DNA from: Anaerolineae bacterium
GTDB taxonomy: Bacteria; Chloroflexota; Anaerolineae; 4572-78; J111
NCBI GenBank assembly: GCA_020433785.1
Contig: JAGRCC010000777.1
Location: forward strand, 1-5,096
Length of the DNA: 5,096 nucleotides
Reading direction: 5' to 3'
Position 1 is the stretch's first letter. Each line of letters opens with the position of its first letter. The notes under the pieces are model-generated. The model saw only the letters and a program-made list of their open reading frames with translations. It had not been told where the DNA came from and made no database searches. Shown here piece after piece: positions 1 through 5,096 of the stretch. The position numbers and the translations under genes are program-made.

Positions 1-10
1 TATTGTTACA

Positions 11-41
11 GGGATTTCTCCGCTGGCGCTACGAAATGACA
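11..41. repeat. Degenerate intergenic palindromic repeat (possible)
   Basis: The stretch starts GGGATTTCTC and ends ACGAAATGACA, with a GC-rich centre. ATTTC at one end pairs with GAAAT at the other, but the arms between them are imperfect. It resembles from memory a dispersed intergenic motif of the form ATTTCTCGC...CGAAATGAC seen in many environmental bacterial genomes. Assignment to that repeat class is recall-based and was not checked against other copies. Confidence 0.3.
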
Positions 42-64
42 TGAATTTCCGAACTCAGCATACC

Positions 65-81
65 ACGATGCAAGGCATCGT
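65..81. terminator. Small perfect hairpin, possible weak terminator
   Basis: ACGATGC (65-71) and GCATCGT (75-81) are perfect 7-bp arms around a 3-nt AAG loop. On the plus strand it is followed by TCTTACC, only a poor U-tract, so termination would be weak. It could end a plus-strand gene lying left of the window, or be a chance stem. Confidence 0.25.
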
Positions 82-157
82 TCTTACCGTAGAGGGCTTT
101 TAGAGTTAGCGACTTGTGCGGCGTTTTTGCGTATTGGGTAATGGGTTTAGCCTTTGG

Positions 158-185
158 TTGATTTTGAGTTTGCCGGTTGTATGGT
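158..185 (+). promoter_or_regulatory. Weak candidate sigma70-type promoter for the DUF456 gene
   Basis: TTGATT (158-163) lies 16 bp before TATGGT (180-185). Each box matches 4 of 6 consensus positions. It is the best-spaced pair I found upstream of the DUF456 gene, but such matches are common by chance in AT-rich DNA. If used, the palindrome at 225-255 would lie in the mRNA leader. Confidence 0.18.
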
Positions 186-215
186 ATCTTTCTTCTTATA
201 TTCCAGGACTTACGC

Positions 216-255
216 AAAAAACCAGGTGACAGTCACTTAAAAAGTGACTGTCACC
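216..255 (-). terminator. Possible Rho-independent terminator on the minus strand
   Basis: Read on the minus strand, the 14-bp stem (255 to 225) is followed after TGG by six T residues (221 to 216), the layout of an intrinsic terminator. No such T-run follows it on the plus strand. The only minus-strand transcription that could reach it is read-through from the antiporter operon, which has no terminator of its own at 834-837. That transcript would be antisense to the DUF456 gene. The stem may equally be only the core of the insertion element. Confidence 0.35.
225..255. repeat. Perfect inverted repeat, 14-bp arms, 3-nt loop
   Basis: GGTGACAGTCACTT (225-238) pairs perfectly with AAGTGACTGTCACC (242-255) around the loop AAA. 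The left arm contains a smaller near-palindrome, GTGACAGTCAC, so the arm can also fold on itself or bind a dimeric protein. The perfection of the arms shows either recent origin or selection on the structure. Confidence 0.9.
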
Positions 256-289
256 CTTGCAACTGCGTAGTCCTATATTATTAGGATTT

Positions 290-293
290 GGAG
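290..293 (+). promoter_or_regulatory. Ribosome binding site GGAG deciding the DUF456 start
   Basis: GGAG ends 9 nt before ATG at 303. An in-frame TTG at 288 would add five residues, but only AGGA at 283-286, one base away, could serve it, which is too close. The ATG at 303 is therefore preferred. Confidence 0.6.
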
Positions 294-302
294 CTGAAGA
301 TT

Positions 303-833
303 ATGGCTGGAGCAGAAGTGAGTCAGGCGGCCGTCCTGTTTATTACGTTATTTGCCATGATGGTTGGCATGATTTTCACCTTAATTCCGCCCATACCGGG
401 GACGTTGGTCATTTGGGGCGCGTCTTTGGGCTATGGCCTGGTATTGGGCTGGGAAAAATTGGGGTGGTTGGCCTTCAGTTTGATAACCATTTTGATGATT
501 GCGGGTATTGTGGCCGATTTTCTAGGGGGACAGTTTGGGGCCAAATTGGGCGGGGCCTCCTGCCTGGCGGTTGTGGTGGGGACCATTGCCGGGCTGATTT
601 TGGGCTTCGTGATTAGCCTCATTGGCACGCCGATATTGGGGTGTTTGGCCGGGATGGGCGGGACCCTAGGCGGCATCCTGCTAATCGAGCGGGTGCGCTA
701 CAAGGATTGGCGCAGCGCCCTCAATGCAACCAAAGGTTATCTGGCCGGGAATATCGTCGGTATTATGGCCAAGGTCACGGCAGGGGCAATTATGATCGGG
801 GTGTTTCTGACCAGGGTTTATTGGGGCGGCTGA
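303..833 (+). CDS. DUF456 family integral membrane protein
   Basis: The product is a 176-residue, very hydrophobic protein with about five to six predicted membrane segments (roughly 8-28, 31-49, 53-74, 86-108, 111-128 and 145-170). Recognisable DUF456 (PF04306) hallmarks are the proline/glycine turn PPIPG (29-33) after the first segment, the GAKLGGAS loop (79-86), the IGTPILG turn with Pro110, glycine zippers (GMGGTLGG, 117-124) and an acidic/basic loop beginning at Glu129. The glycine-rich architecture and the length of around 160-180 aa fit the family. No enzymatic or transport activity is established for DUF456, and no catalytic residue is visible. The start is ATG at 303, supported by GGAG at 290-293; a TTG at 288 is the alternative. 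It converges on the antiporter operon with a 4-bp gap, so the two transcripts probably overlap at their 3' ends. Family placement is fairly sure; function is unknown. Confidence 0.85.
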   Translation: MAGAEVSQAAVLFITLFAMMVGMIFTLIPPIPGTLVIWGASLGYGLVLGWEKLGWLAFSLITILMIAGIVADFLGGQFGAKLGGASCLAVVVGTIAGLILGFVISLIGTPILGCLAGMGGTLGGILLIERVRYKDWRSALNATKGYLAGNIVGIMAKVTAGAIMIGVFLTRVYWGG

Positions 834-837
834 GCGT

Positions 838-2766
838 TCAGGCGTCAAACCGGAGTAACACTTCATCCAAACTTTTGATCGAACCGACCACCGTTACCCG
901 GTCGCCAAGTTGCAGCCGCGTATGGCCATGAGTAATCAGCGTATGGCCATCGCGGAGAATCGATAGAATGAGCGTGTCGAGTGGCAGCCGCAAATCTCTG
1001 ACGCGTATGCCGTGCAGATCGGGATCGCGGACCTCGATGTCGATGATATCTTGATTTTCGGCGGCGCCCAGAAGCATCGGCGCGACAGCCGGGGATCGCA
1101 CAAAATGGTCCAGCAAACCGACAATGGCCGTGCGGGGATCGACGATAAGGGCCTCGAATTCACGAAATCGCTTATAATTCTGAGGGTTGTTCAAGCGGAC
1201 GACTAACGTCTCTGTCCCGAAATTTTCATAGGCTAATTCACAAATGGTATGGTTGTCCTCATCGGGCAGCATGGCCACAATCACTTCAGCCTTATGGGCC
1301 TCAAGTTGTTGCAACGTGTCAACCGATAAATCAGAAATGTGATGGATGGTGAAATCGCATTGGTCGATGCCGGCGGTGTTGAAGTTGGGATTGGTGGAAG
1401 CAACTTTGACGATCCAGTTGTGGGCGCATAACTGCTGGGCCAGGGCCAGGGTTTGGCCATCGTGACCAAACAGAATGGCGTCGCGGAGCCCATCGAACAC
1501 CTGTGTTTTGCGGATACGGGCTTCGCCCACCCGATTAATCGCATATTTAAAGAAGAGCGGACCGACCATCTCATTTAAGACGACTACGGAAATAATCATG
1601 GTGGCAAAGGCCGTCCCTAACTCCGGGAACTCCACGGCTACCTCTTTAGCCAGGCCCAAAGCCACGCCGGCCTGCGTAATAAACGCCATCCACTTGAGAC
1701 GATTGTGTTTCATGGGATCGCCCGCGATGACGCCGCCGGTAAAGGAGCCGAGCATAATCGCCACCAACCGGGCGCCAAACAGGGCCAAGGCAATGGGCCA
1801 GGTGGCGACGAGAATATCCAACTCCAACGAGTCGCCGGTTAGGGTAAAAAAGGCGATGTAAATTATCGGACCGGTTTTCTCAATAATTTCCCGAAATTCT
1901 CCCCGGCTTTTACTAAAATTGTTGACCATGAAACTGGCAATCAGACAGACCAGTAAGGGTTCGATTAAAATCTCAAAAGGGAAATTTTCGTGTGAATATT
2001 CGCGAATGAACGTAGACAAGACAAACACGCCAAAACCGAACAACAAGATGACGGTCGTTTTAGGCACCCTTTCCAATTTAGCGGCCAGGGCCACCGACAA
2101 CAGTTTCGCCAAAATCCCGCCTAAAATGATGGCGGTCGATAAATTAACGATCAGCAGCAGCACAAAACTAAAGTCGAAACTAATGTCGGTCAGCAAGGCA
2201 TCGGCTATGGAGGAATTGATGGCAAAGATGACGATGACAATGACGTCCATGATGACCGTAACGCCCAGGGCAATCTGAGTAAACGGGCCTTTGGCGCGCA
2301 GTTCATTAATAATGGCGATGGCCGAAGCCGGCGAGCGGGCCACCAGAATCGATCCGGCCAAAATAGCCACGGCCAGATGTTCTGTACCGGACATGCCTTG
2401 CATAAAGGGGATGAAATCGGCCAGGAAGAAGACGGCCGAGGTAGCCATAATTAAGGTTAAGGAGACCAGGCCAGCGGTGACCCAACCGATACTTTTTAGA
2501 CGCCCTTGCAGTTCCGGCAGGTATAACTCGCTTCCGGCGGCAAAAGCGATGAACGCCAGCGAAACTTCATCGACAAAACGCAGGCTGTCAACCGCTTCTT
2601 CTGAGATGATGTTAAGAATGAAGGGGCCGGTCAGTAAGCCGGTAAACAAATAGCCGGTGATTTTGGGTAATTTGAACCGAGCAAAAATGTCGCCGACCTG
2701 TCTGGCTGCGAGCGCTACGACCGTGAAGGCCACTATGAAAAGCGCAATATCTTGGTAATGGGCCAT
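838..2766 (-). CDS. CPA2-type cation:proton antiporter with RCK (TrkA_N-TrkA_C) domain, second gene of pair
   Basis: This 642-aa protein exchanges H+ for a monovalent cation (K+ or Na+, not decidable here) across the inner membrane. Residues 1-410 form the Na+/H+-exchanger domain (PF00999 type): FKLPKITGYLFTGLLTGP (31-48), the AAGSELYLPEL helix (76-86), VARSP (142-146), the ion-binding helix with Asp174 in VIMDVIVI, and ITQAGVALGLA (363-373). An RCK-N domain follows (about 427-550), whose glycine motif reads GHDGQT (434-439), so Asp436 replaces the second glycine of GxGxxG and Thr439 the third. The second strand ends KVAST, without the acidic residue that contacts NAD ribose. TrkA_C covers about 572-640 (IDIEVRDPDLHG, LGDRVTVVGS). 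It is collinear with its upstream paralog and of the same length. ATG at 2766 lies 2 bp after the upstream stop and has a GAGGA site inside that gene. Relative to the paralog it has Met173 before the membrane Asp, and Asp312/Glu315 in place of Val/Lys. It is KefB/KefC-related, but no gene symbol is justified. Confidence 0.9.
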   Translation of the reverse strand: MAHYQDIALFIVAFTVVALAARQVGDIFARFKLPKITGYLFTGLLTGPFILNIISEEAVDSLRFVDEVSLAFIAFAAGSELYLPELQGRLKSIGWVTAGLVSLTLIMATSAVFFLADFIPFMQGMSGTEHLAVAILAGSILVARSPASAIAIINELRAKGPFTQIALGVTVIMDVIVIVIFAINSSIADALLTDISFDFSFVLLLIVNLSTAIILGGILAKLLSVALAAKLERVPKTTVILLFGFGVFVLSTFIREYSHENFPFEILIEPLLVCLIASFMVNNFSKSRGEFREIIEKTGPIIYIAFFTLTGDSLELDILVATWPIALALFGARLVAIMLGSFTGGVIAGDPMKHNRLKWMAFITQAGVALGLAKEVAVEFPELGTAFATMIISVVVLNEMVGPLFFKYAINRVGEARIRKTQVFDGLRDAILFGHDGQTLALAQQLCAHNWIVKVASTNPNFNTAGIDQCDFTIHHISDLSVDTLQQLEAHKAEVIVAMLPDEDNHTICELAYENFGTETLVVRLNNPQNYKRFREFEALIVDPRTAIVGLLDHFVRSPAVAPMLLGAAENQDIIDIEVRDPDLHGIRVRDLRLPLDTLILSILRDGHTLITHGHTRLQLGDRVTVVGSIKSLDEVLLRFDA

Positions 2767-2768
2767 CG

Positions 2769-4697
2769 TTATTCCTCGAAGCGCAGCCGGAGGCGATCTA
2801 AGCTGGCCGGTGAACCCACCACGGTCATATGATCACCCAGTTTGAGCCGGGTGTAGCCGTGGGAAATTATGGTGTGGCCATCGCGGCTGATCGACAGAAT
2901 CATCGTATCCAATGGCAGCCGGAGGTTGCGAATGGTCACGCCGTTGAGACTGGGGTCACGCACTTCAATATCGACAATATCCTGATTGTCGGCCGTACCC
3001 ATGAAGAGCGACGCGGCAGAGGGTGAGCGCACCAGATGGTCAAACAGGTTAACGATGGCCGTGGCCGGATCAACCGCCAACGCGCCAAGTTCGTGAAACT
3101 GGGCTGCTTTGGTTCGATCATTTAACTGGACGACCAGTATCTCCGTGCCAAAATGTTCGTAGGCCAATTCACAAATTCGATAATTCTGCTCGTCGGACAG
3201 CATGGCAATCACCGCATCGGCTTGATCGACTTCTAGGTAATGCATCGACTTGAGGTTAATGGCGGCGATGGGATAAATATCGAAACCAGATTTTTCTTCC
3301 GCTTCCATATCATGATCGGCGGTCATTGAAACCAGTTTGATCTGCCAGCCATGTGCCTGCAATTGGCGCGCCAGGGCCAACGCCTGACCTTCCAGGCCGA
3401 AAATAATGGCACTACGCGCCCAGTCGGCCTCGAACGCGCCGCGGGTGTGCGCTTCGCCGGAGCGATTAATGGCCCACTTGAACAAAATGGGGCCGAGCAT
3501 CTCATTTAGAACGACCATGGCAATCATGGTTGTGGCAAAATCATCGCCCCACGTGGGAAAGGCGTCGCTCACTTGAGCGGCCAAGCCCAAGGCTACCCCG
3601 GCTTGGGTAATGAACACCATCCAGCGGATACGGTTGTGCGCCATCGTATCGCCGGCCAGCACACCGCCGCCAAACGAACCGATGAAAATCGAAACCGCCC
3701 GGACCAAAAATAGGGCCAGCGCAATCGGCCAAACCTGGGCCAGAATATCGAGTTTCAAGCCGACGCCGACCAGCGTAAAGAAAATGACATAAATGGTCGG
3801 CCCCACCTGGTGTAAAATCTGAACAAAGTCAAGCCGGTAGTTGGTGAAATTATTAAGATAGAACCCACCCACCATACAAATGAGCAGCGGCTCCAAATGC
3901 ATTTCAATGAACAAATTAGCATGGCTGTAACCGGCCAAGATATCGGACAGGAGAAAGACGCTAAAACCGCTGCCGATGATGAGCGCAATTTTCACGTTAC
4001 CCTGGGCCGCCTGAGCCGAAAGGATAATCTCCAGCGTTTTACCCAGGAGATAGCCTATACCAAAAGACAGGGTTATCTCGCCTAAAACCAGCGCCAGCAA
4101 CCCGATATCGATGCCTAGATTAGACAATAGGGCGGCGGCAACGGAGCTACTGACGGAAAAAAGAATAATCACCACCACATCAGATACCATTGTCACGCCT
4201 AAAGCAATCTGGGTAAACGGCCCTTTTGCCCGCAGTTCGTTGATGATGGCGATGGCGACAGAGGGGGAGCGGGCGACCATAATCGCCGCGGCCAGGAGGG
4301 CGATGGCCAGCCGACCGGTCGGCGATAAATTGCCCATGAAGGGGATGAAATCGGCCAAAAAGTAGACCGAGATTACCCCCAACGCCAAGGTGGTGACCAC
4401 CAGCCCGCCGGTAACCAAACCGATACTTCTGAAACGCCCCCTAAGCTCGGGCAAATACAGCTCGCTGCCGGCGGCAAAAGCGATAAAGGCCAGGGAAATA
4501 TCATCGATGAAGGCCAGGTTGGCGACCGCCTCTTTGGACATCAAGCCCAAAATAAAGGGTCCGGCCAGGACGCCGGTGAAAAGATAGCCGCTAATTTTAG
4601 GCAGGCGAAAATGAGAGAAGAGATCGCCAATTTTCTGGGAGGCCAGCGAAACCAGTACGAAGCTAAGAAAGAAGATTAAGATGCTCATATTTTCCAT
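2769..4697 (-). CDS. CPA2-type cation:proton antiporter with RCK (TrkA_N-TrkA_C) domain, first gene of pair
   Basis: This 642-aa inner-membrane antiporter is paralogous along its whole length to the downstream gene; in the last 72 residues I count 50 identities by eye. The transporter domain (1-410) has FRLPKISGYLFTGVLAGP (30-47), AAGSELYLPEL (75-85), VARSP (141-145), Asp173 in MVSDVVVI as the likely ion-binding acid, GLKLDIL (313-319) and ITQAGVALGLA (363-373). RCK-N (about 427-550) begins IIFGLEGQALALA: Glu436 occupies the second glycine position of GxGxxG and Ala439 the third, and the second strand ends KLVSM without an acidic residue. TrkA_C spans about 572-640. The start is uncertain. 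ATG at 4697 matches the paralog's N-terminus in length but has a poor Shine-Dalgarno sequence; ATG at 4688 (Met4) has GGA 4 nt upstream. The cation (K+ or Na+) and the RCK ligand cannot be told from sequence. It heads the operon, with no other minus-strand gene between it and the window end. Confidence 0.9.
   Translation of the reverse strand: MENMSILIFFLSFVLVSLASQKIGDLFSHFRLPKISGYLFTGVLAGPFILGLMSKEAVANLAFIDDISLAFIAFAAGSELYLPELRGRFRSIGLVTGGLVVTTLALGVISVYFLADFIPFMGNLSPTGRLAIALLAAAIMVARSPSVAIAIINELRAKGPFTQIALGVTMVSDVVVIILFSVSSSVAAALLSNLGIDIGLLALVLGEITLSFGIGYLLGKTLEIILSAQAAQGNVKIALIIGSGFSVFLLSDILAGYSHANLFIEMHLEPLLICMVGGFYLNNFTNYRLDFVQILHQVGPTIYVIFFTLVGVGLKLDILAQVWPIALALFLVRAVSIFIGSFGGGVLAGDTMAHNRIRWMVFITQAGVALGLAAQVSDAFPTWGDDFATTMIAMVVLNEMLGPILFKWAINRSGEAHTRGAFEADWARSAIIFGLEGQALALARQLQAHGWQIKLVSMTADHDMEAEEKSGFDIYPIAAINLKSMHYLEVDQADAVIAMLSDEQNYRICELAYEHFGTEILVVQLNDRTKAAQFHELGALAVDPATAIVNLFDHLVRSPSAASLFMGTADNQDIVDIEVRDPSLNGVTIRNLRLPLDTMILSISRDGHTIISHGYTRLKLGDHMTVVGSPASLDRLRLRFEE
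2773..2777 (-). promoter_or_regulatory. Ribosome binding site GAGGA of the second antiporter, inside the first
   Basis: On the minus strand GAGGA lies in the final Glu codons of the upstream antiporter, 6 nt before ATG at 2766, with that gene's TAA stop between them. This arrangement favours translational coupling, so the two antiporters would be made in matched amounts. Confidence 0.75.
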
Positions 4698-4716
4698 GAA
4701 TTGTCGCTATAATTCC

Positions 4717-4734
4717 AGCAAATTGAAGTTTGCT
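4717..4734. promoter_or_regulatory. Small dyad in the antiporter leader
   Basis: AGCAAA (4717-4722) and TTTGCT (4729-4734) are perfect 6-bp arms around a 6-nt loop, 20 bp upstream of the first antiporter's start. It could be a leader hairpin or operator half-sites; a chance occurrence is possible. Confidence 0.2.
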
Positions 4735-4765
4735 CAGTTGAGAACCGATCCTCTTCTTTGAGCCG

Positions 4766-4778
4766 ATCTTTGAAAGAT
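4766..4778. promoter_or_regulatory. Short odd palindrome upstream of the antiporter operon
   Basis: ATCTTT and AAAGAT mirror each other around a central G. It lies about 70-80 bp upstream of the operon's first start codon, where an operator would be expected. I could not place a convincing -35/-10 pair on the minus strand around it, so the role is open. Confidence 0.2.
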
Positions 4779-4938
4779 TGAATTTTATTTAACGTCTGGG
4801 GCTATGGATAGGACTGACTGCAATGACATATTTTTATAAAACTTTTTGTTATTAATACATTTTCTACAGGTTGGCGTTAAATAGCAAAAAGTTATTTGTT
4901 AAAATTTTCGCATATAGTCTAGTTTGATAGTACAACAT

Positions 4939-4947
4939 TAAACCGTG
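4939..4947. repeat. Inverted copy of the CACGGTTTA repeat
   Basis: TAAACCGTG is the exact reverse complement of CACGGTTTA at 5062-5070 (9-bp arms) and matches 8 bp of the copy at 5004-5011. It lies just before a GGAG site and a tiny ORF. Confidence 0.5.
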
Positions 4948-4958
4948 GAGATGTGAAA

Positions 4959-4994
4959 ATGACGGAAGATCGATCAAATAATCGACAGAATTGA
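4959..4994 (+). other. Tiny 11-codon ORF with good Shine-Dalgarno (leader peptide or gene remnant?)
   Basis: GGAG (4947-4950) lies 8 nt before ATG at 4959, a textbook start, but the frame reads MTEDRSNNRQN and stops at 4992-4994. The ORF runs into the repeat region beginning near 4970-4980. It may be the 5' end of a gene interrupted by repeat insertion, a short leader peptide, or chance. No function is assignable. Confidence 0.15.
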
Positions 4995-4999
4995 CATGA

Positions 5000-5011
5000 T
5001 TATCACGGTTT
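5000..5011. repeat. 12-bp direct repeat, copy 1 (TTATCACGGTTT)
   Basis: TTATCACGGTTT occurs here and again identically at 5058-5069, with start points 58 bp apart. The copies bound a segment that contains the ATTCGGTAAATCGTGTTAAT stretch. Confidence 0.7.
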
Positions 5012-5057
5012 TATCTGGCATAATTCGGTAAATCGTGTTAATCCTGTCTAAATTTTT

Positions 5058-5069
5058 TTATCACGGTTT
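5058..5069. repeat. 12-bp direct repeat, copy 2 (TTATCACGGTTT)
   Basis: This is an exact second copy of the 12-mer at 5000-5011, preceded by a run of seven T. With the inverted copy at 4939-4947 it makes three related sites within about 130 bp. Confidence 0.7.
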
Positions 5070-5096
5070 AGAGCAGAGCTACCTTAGCTTGATATA

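Larger units (their letters stand above)
205..274. mobile_element. MITE-like palindromic element
   Basis: AGGACTTACGCA (205-216) is matched near-perfectly in inverted orientation by TGCGTAGTCCT (264-274), with a single A missing from the right arm. Between them sits a long perfect hairpin (225-255). Terminal inverted repeats, a palindromic core, about 70 bp in length and no ORF describe a small non-autonomous insertion element. Ends resembling GGACTTACGCA recur, as I recall, at insertion-sequence and MITE termini in cyanobacteria and other repeat-rich bacteria. TATATT occurs next to both ends (197-202 and 274-279) but a target duplication is not established. The element sits directly upstream of the DUF456 ribosome binding site, so it forms part of that gene's 5' region. 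Confidence 0.5.
4975..5070. repeat. Degenerate intergenic repeat region
   Basis: The minus-strand reading contains GACAGGATTAACACGATT and, further along, GATAATCATGTCAATTCTGTC, loosely repeating units of roughly nine bases. From memory this resembles the degenerate ACAGGATTAACAGGATTT-type repeats scattered between genes in many bacterial genomes. The class assignment rests on recall and needs a genome-wide copy search. Confidence 0.4.
4698..5096. other. AT-rich intergenic region, no supported gene
   Basis: About 400 bp without a plausible full gene on either strand. The first 100 bp hold the two dyads of the antiporter leader. 4820-4920 is very AT-rich and has several TATA-like strings (for example TATAGT at 4913-4918) but no well-spaced promoter pair on either strand. 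From 4939 to 5070 there is a group of CACGGTTT-containing repeats. The operon promoter must lie here, but I cannot point to it. Confidence 0.7.

Noticed and set aside
29..217. 62-aa minus-strand ORF left of the DUF456 gene
   Set aside because: Its product has no recognisable domain, and the frame overlaps the degenerate repeat, the hairpin and the edge of the palindromic element.
257..616. 119-aa plus-strand ORF overlapping the DUF456 gene
   Set aside because: It is another frame of the DUF456 gene. Its Gly/His/Cys-rich product matches no family and the DUF456 frame has clear family motifs.
1475..2653. Several plus-strand ORFs of about 120 aa opposite the downstream antiporter
   Set aside because: They are antisense shadows of a conserved transporter domain. 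Their Ser/Thr/Lys/Ala-rich products follow from the reverse complement of hydrophobic codons.
4111..4587. Plus-strand ORFs opposite the upstream antiporter's N-terminal half
   Set aside because: They show the same shadow pattern as above, and their sequences resemble the shadows of the paralog, which is expected from the duplication.
2769..4697. Naming the antiporters kefB or kefC
   Set aside because: The fold is related, but the residues around the membrane Asp and the RCK glycine motif differ from Kef proteins, and no ancillary KefF/KefG-type gene is adjacent in the window.
4698..4920. Sigma70 promoter for the antiporter operon
   Set aside because: TATAAT-like strings are frequent in this AT-rich stretch, but no -35/-10 pair with 16-18 bp spacing and good matches was found on the minus strand.
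4939..5070. CRISPR array
   Set aside because: There are only two direct copies of 12 bp plus one inverted partial copy, with no regular spacers and no cas gene.

Overview
This is bacterial DNA with three protein genes and two AT-rich flanks. The layout is one plus-strand gene for a small DUF456-type membrane protein (303-833) facing a two-gene minus-strand operon (4697 down to 838). The operon encodes two paralogous CPA2-type cation:proton antiporters, each 642 aa with a C-terminal TrkA/RCK regulatory module. No tRNA, rRNA, CRISPR array, transposase or integrase is visible. The flanks carry short palindromic and degenerate repeats of the sort found in repeat-rich environmental genomes. The phylum cannot be fixed from this sequence. 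A Chloroflexota- or cyanobacteria-like host is only a weak guess from the style of the repeats.

Region by region. 1-302 is non-coding: a degenerate repeat resembling a common intergenic motif (11-41), a small hairpin (65-81), a possible weak promoter, and a compact palindromic MITE-like element (205-274) with a perfect 14-bp-arm hairpin at its centre. 303-833 is the DUF456 gene. Only 4 bp separate its stop codon from the stop of the converging antiporter operon. 838-2766 and 2769-4697 are the antiporters, separated by 2 bp, with the ribosome binding site of the second gene lying in the last codons of the first. 4698-5096 is AT-rich and non-coding. It holds two small dyads upstream of the operon, and then a cluster of repeats sharing CACGGTTT that extends to the window end.

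How the genes work together. The antiporters look like a translationally coupled tandem duplication that has been kept intact and has diverged at mechanistically important positions. They could form a heterodimer or two antiporters with different ion or regulatory properties. Both have the same unusual change in the RCK-N nucleotide-binding motif: an acidic residue replaces the second glycine of GxGxxG. The C-terminal TrkA_C lobes remain well conserved. This suggests that control by a ligand other than NAD(H), or by the TrkA_C lobe, has replaced classic dinucleotide sensing. The facing DUF456 gene shares no strand with them, so any functional link is only positional. I see no convincing new multi-gene system. 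The most interesting points are the paired antiporters with altered RCK motifs and the palindromic elements.
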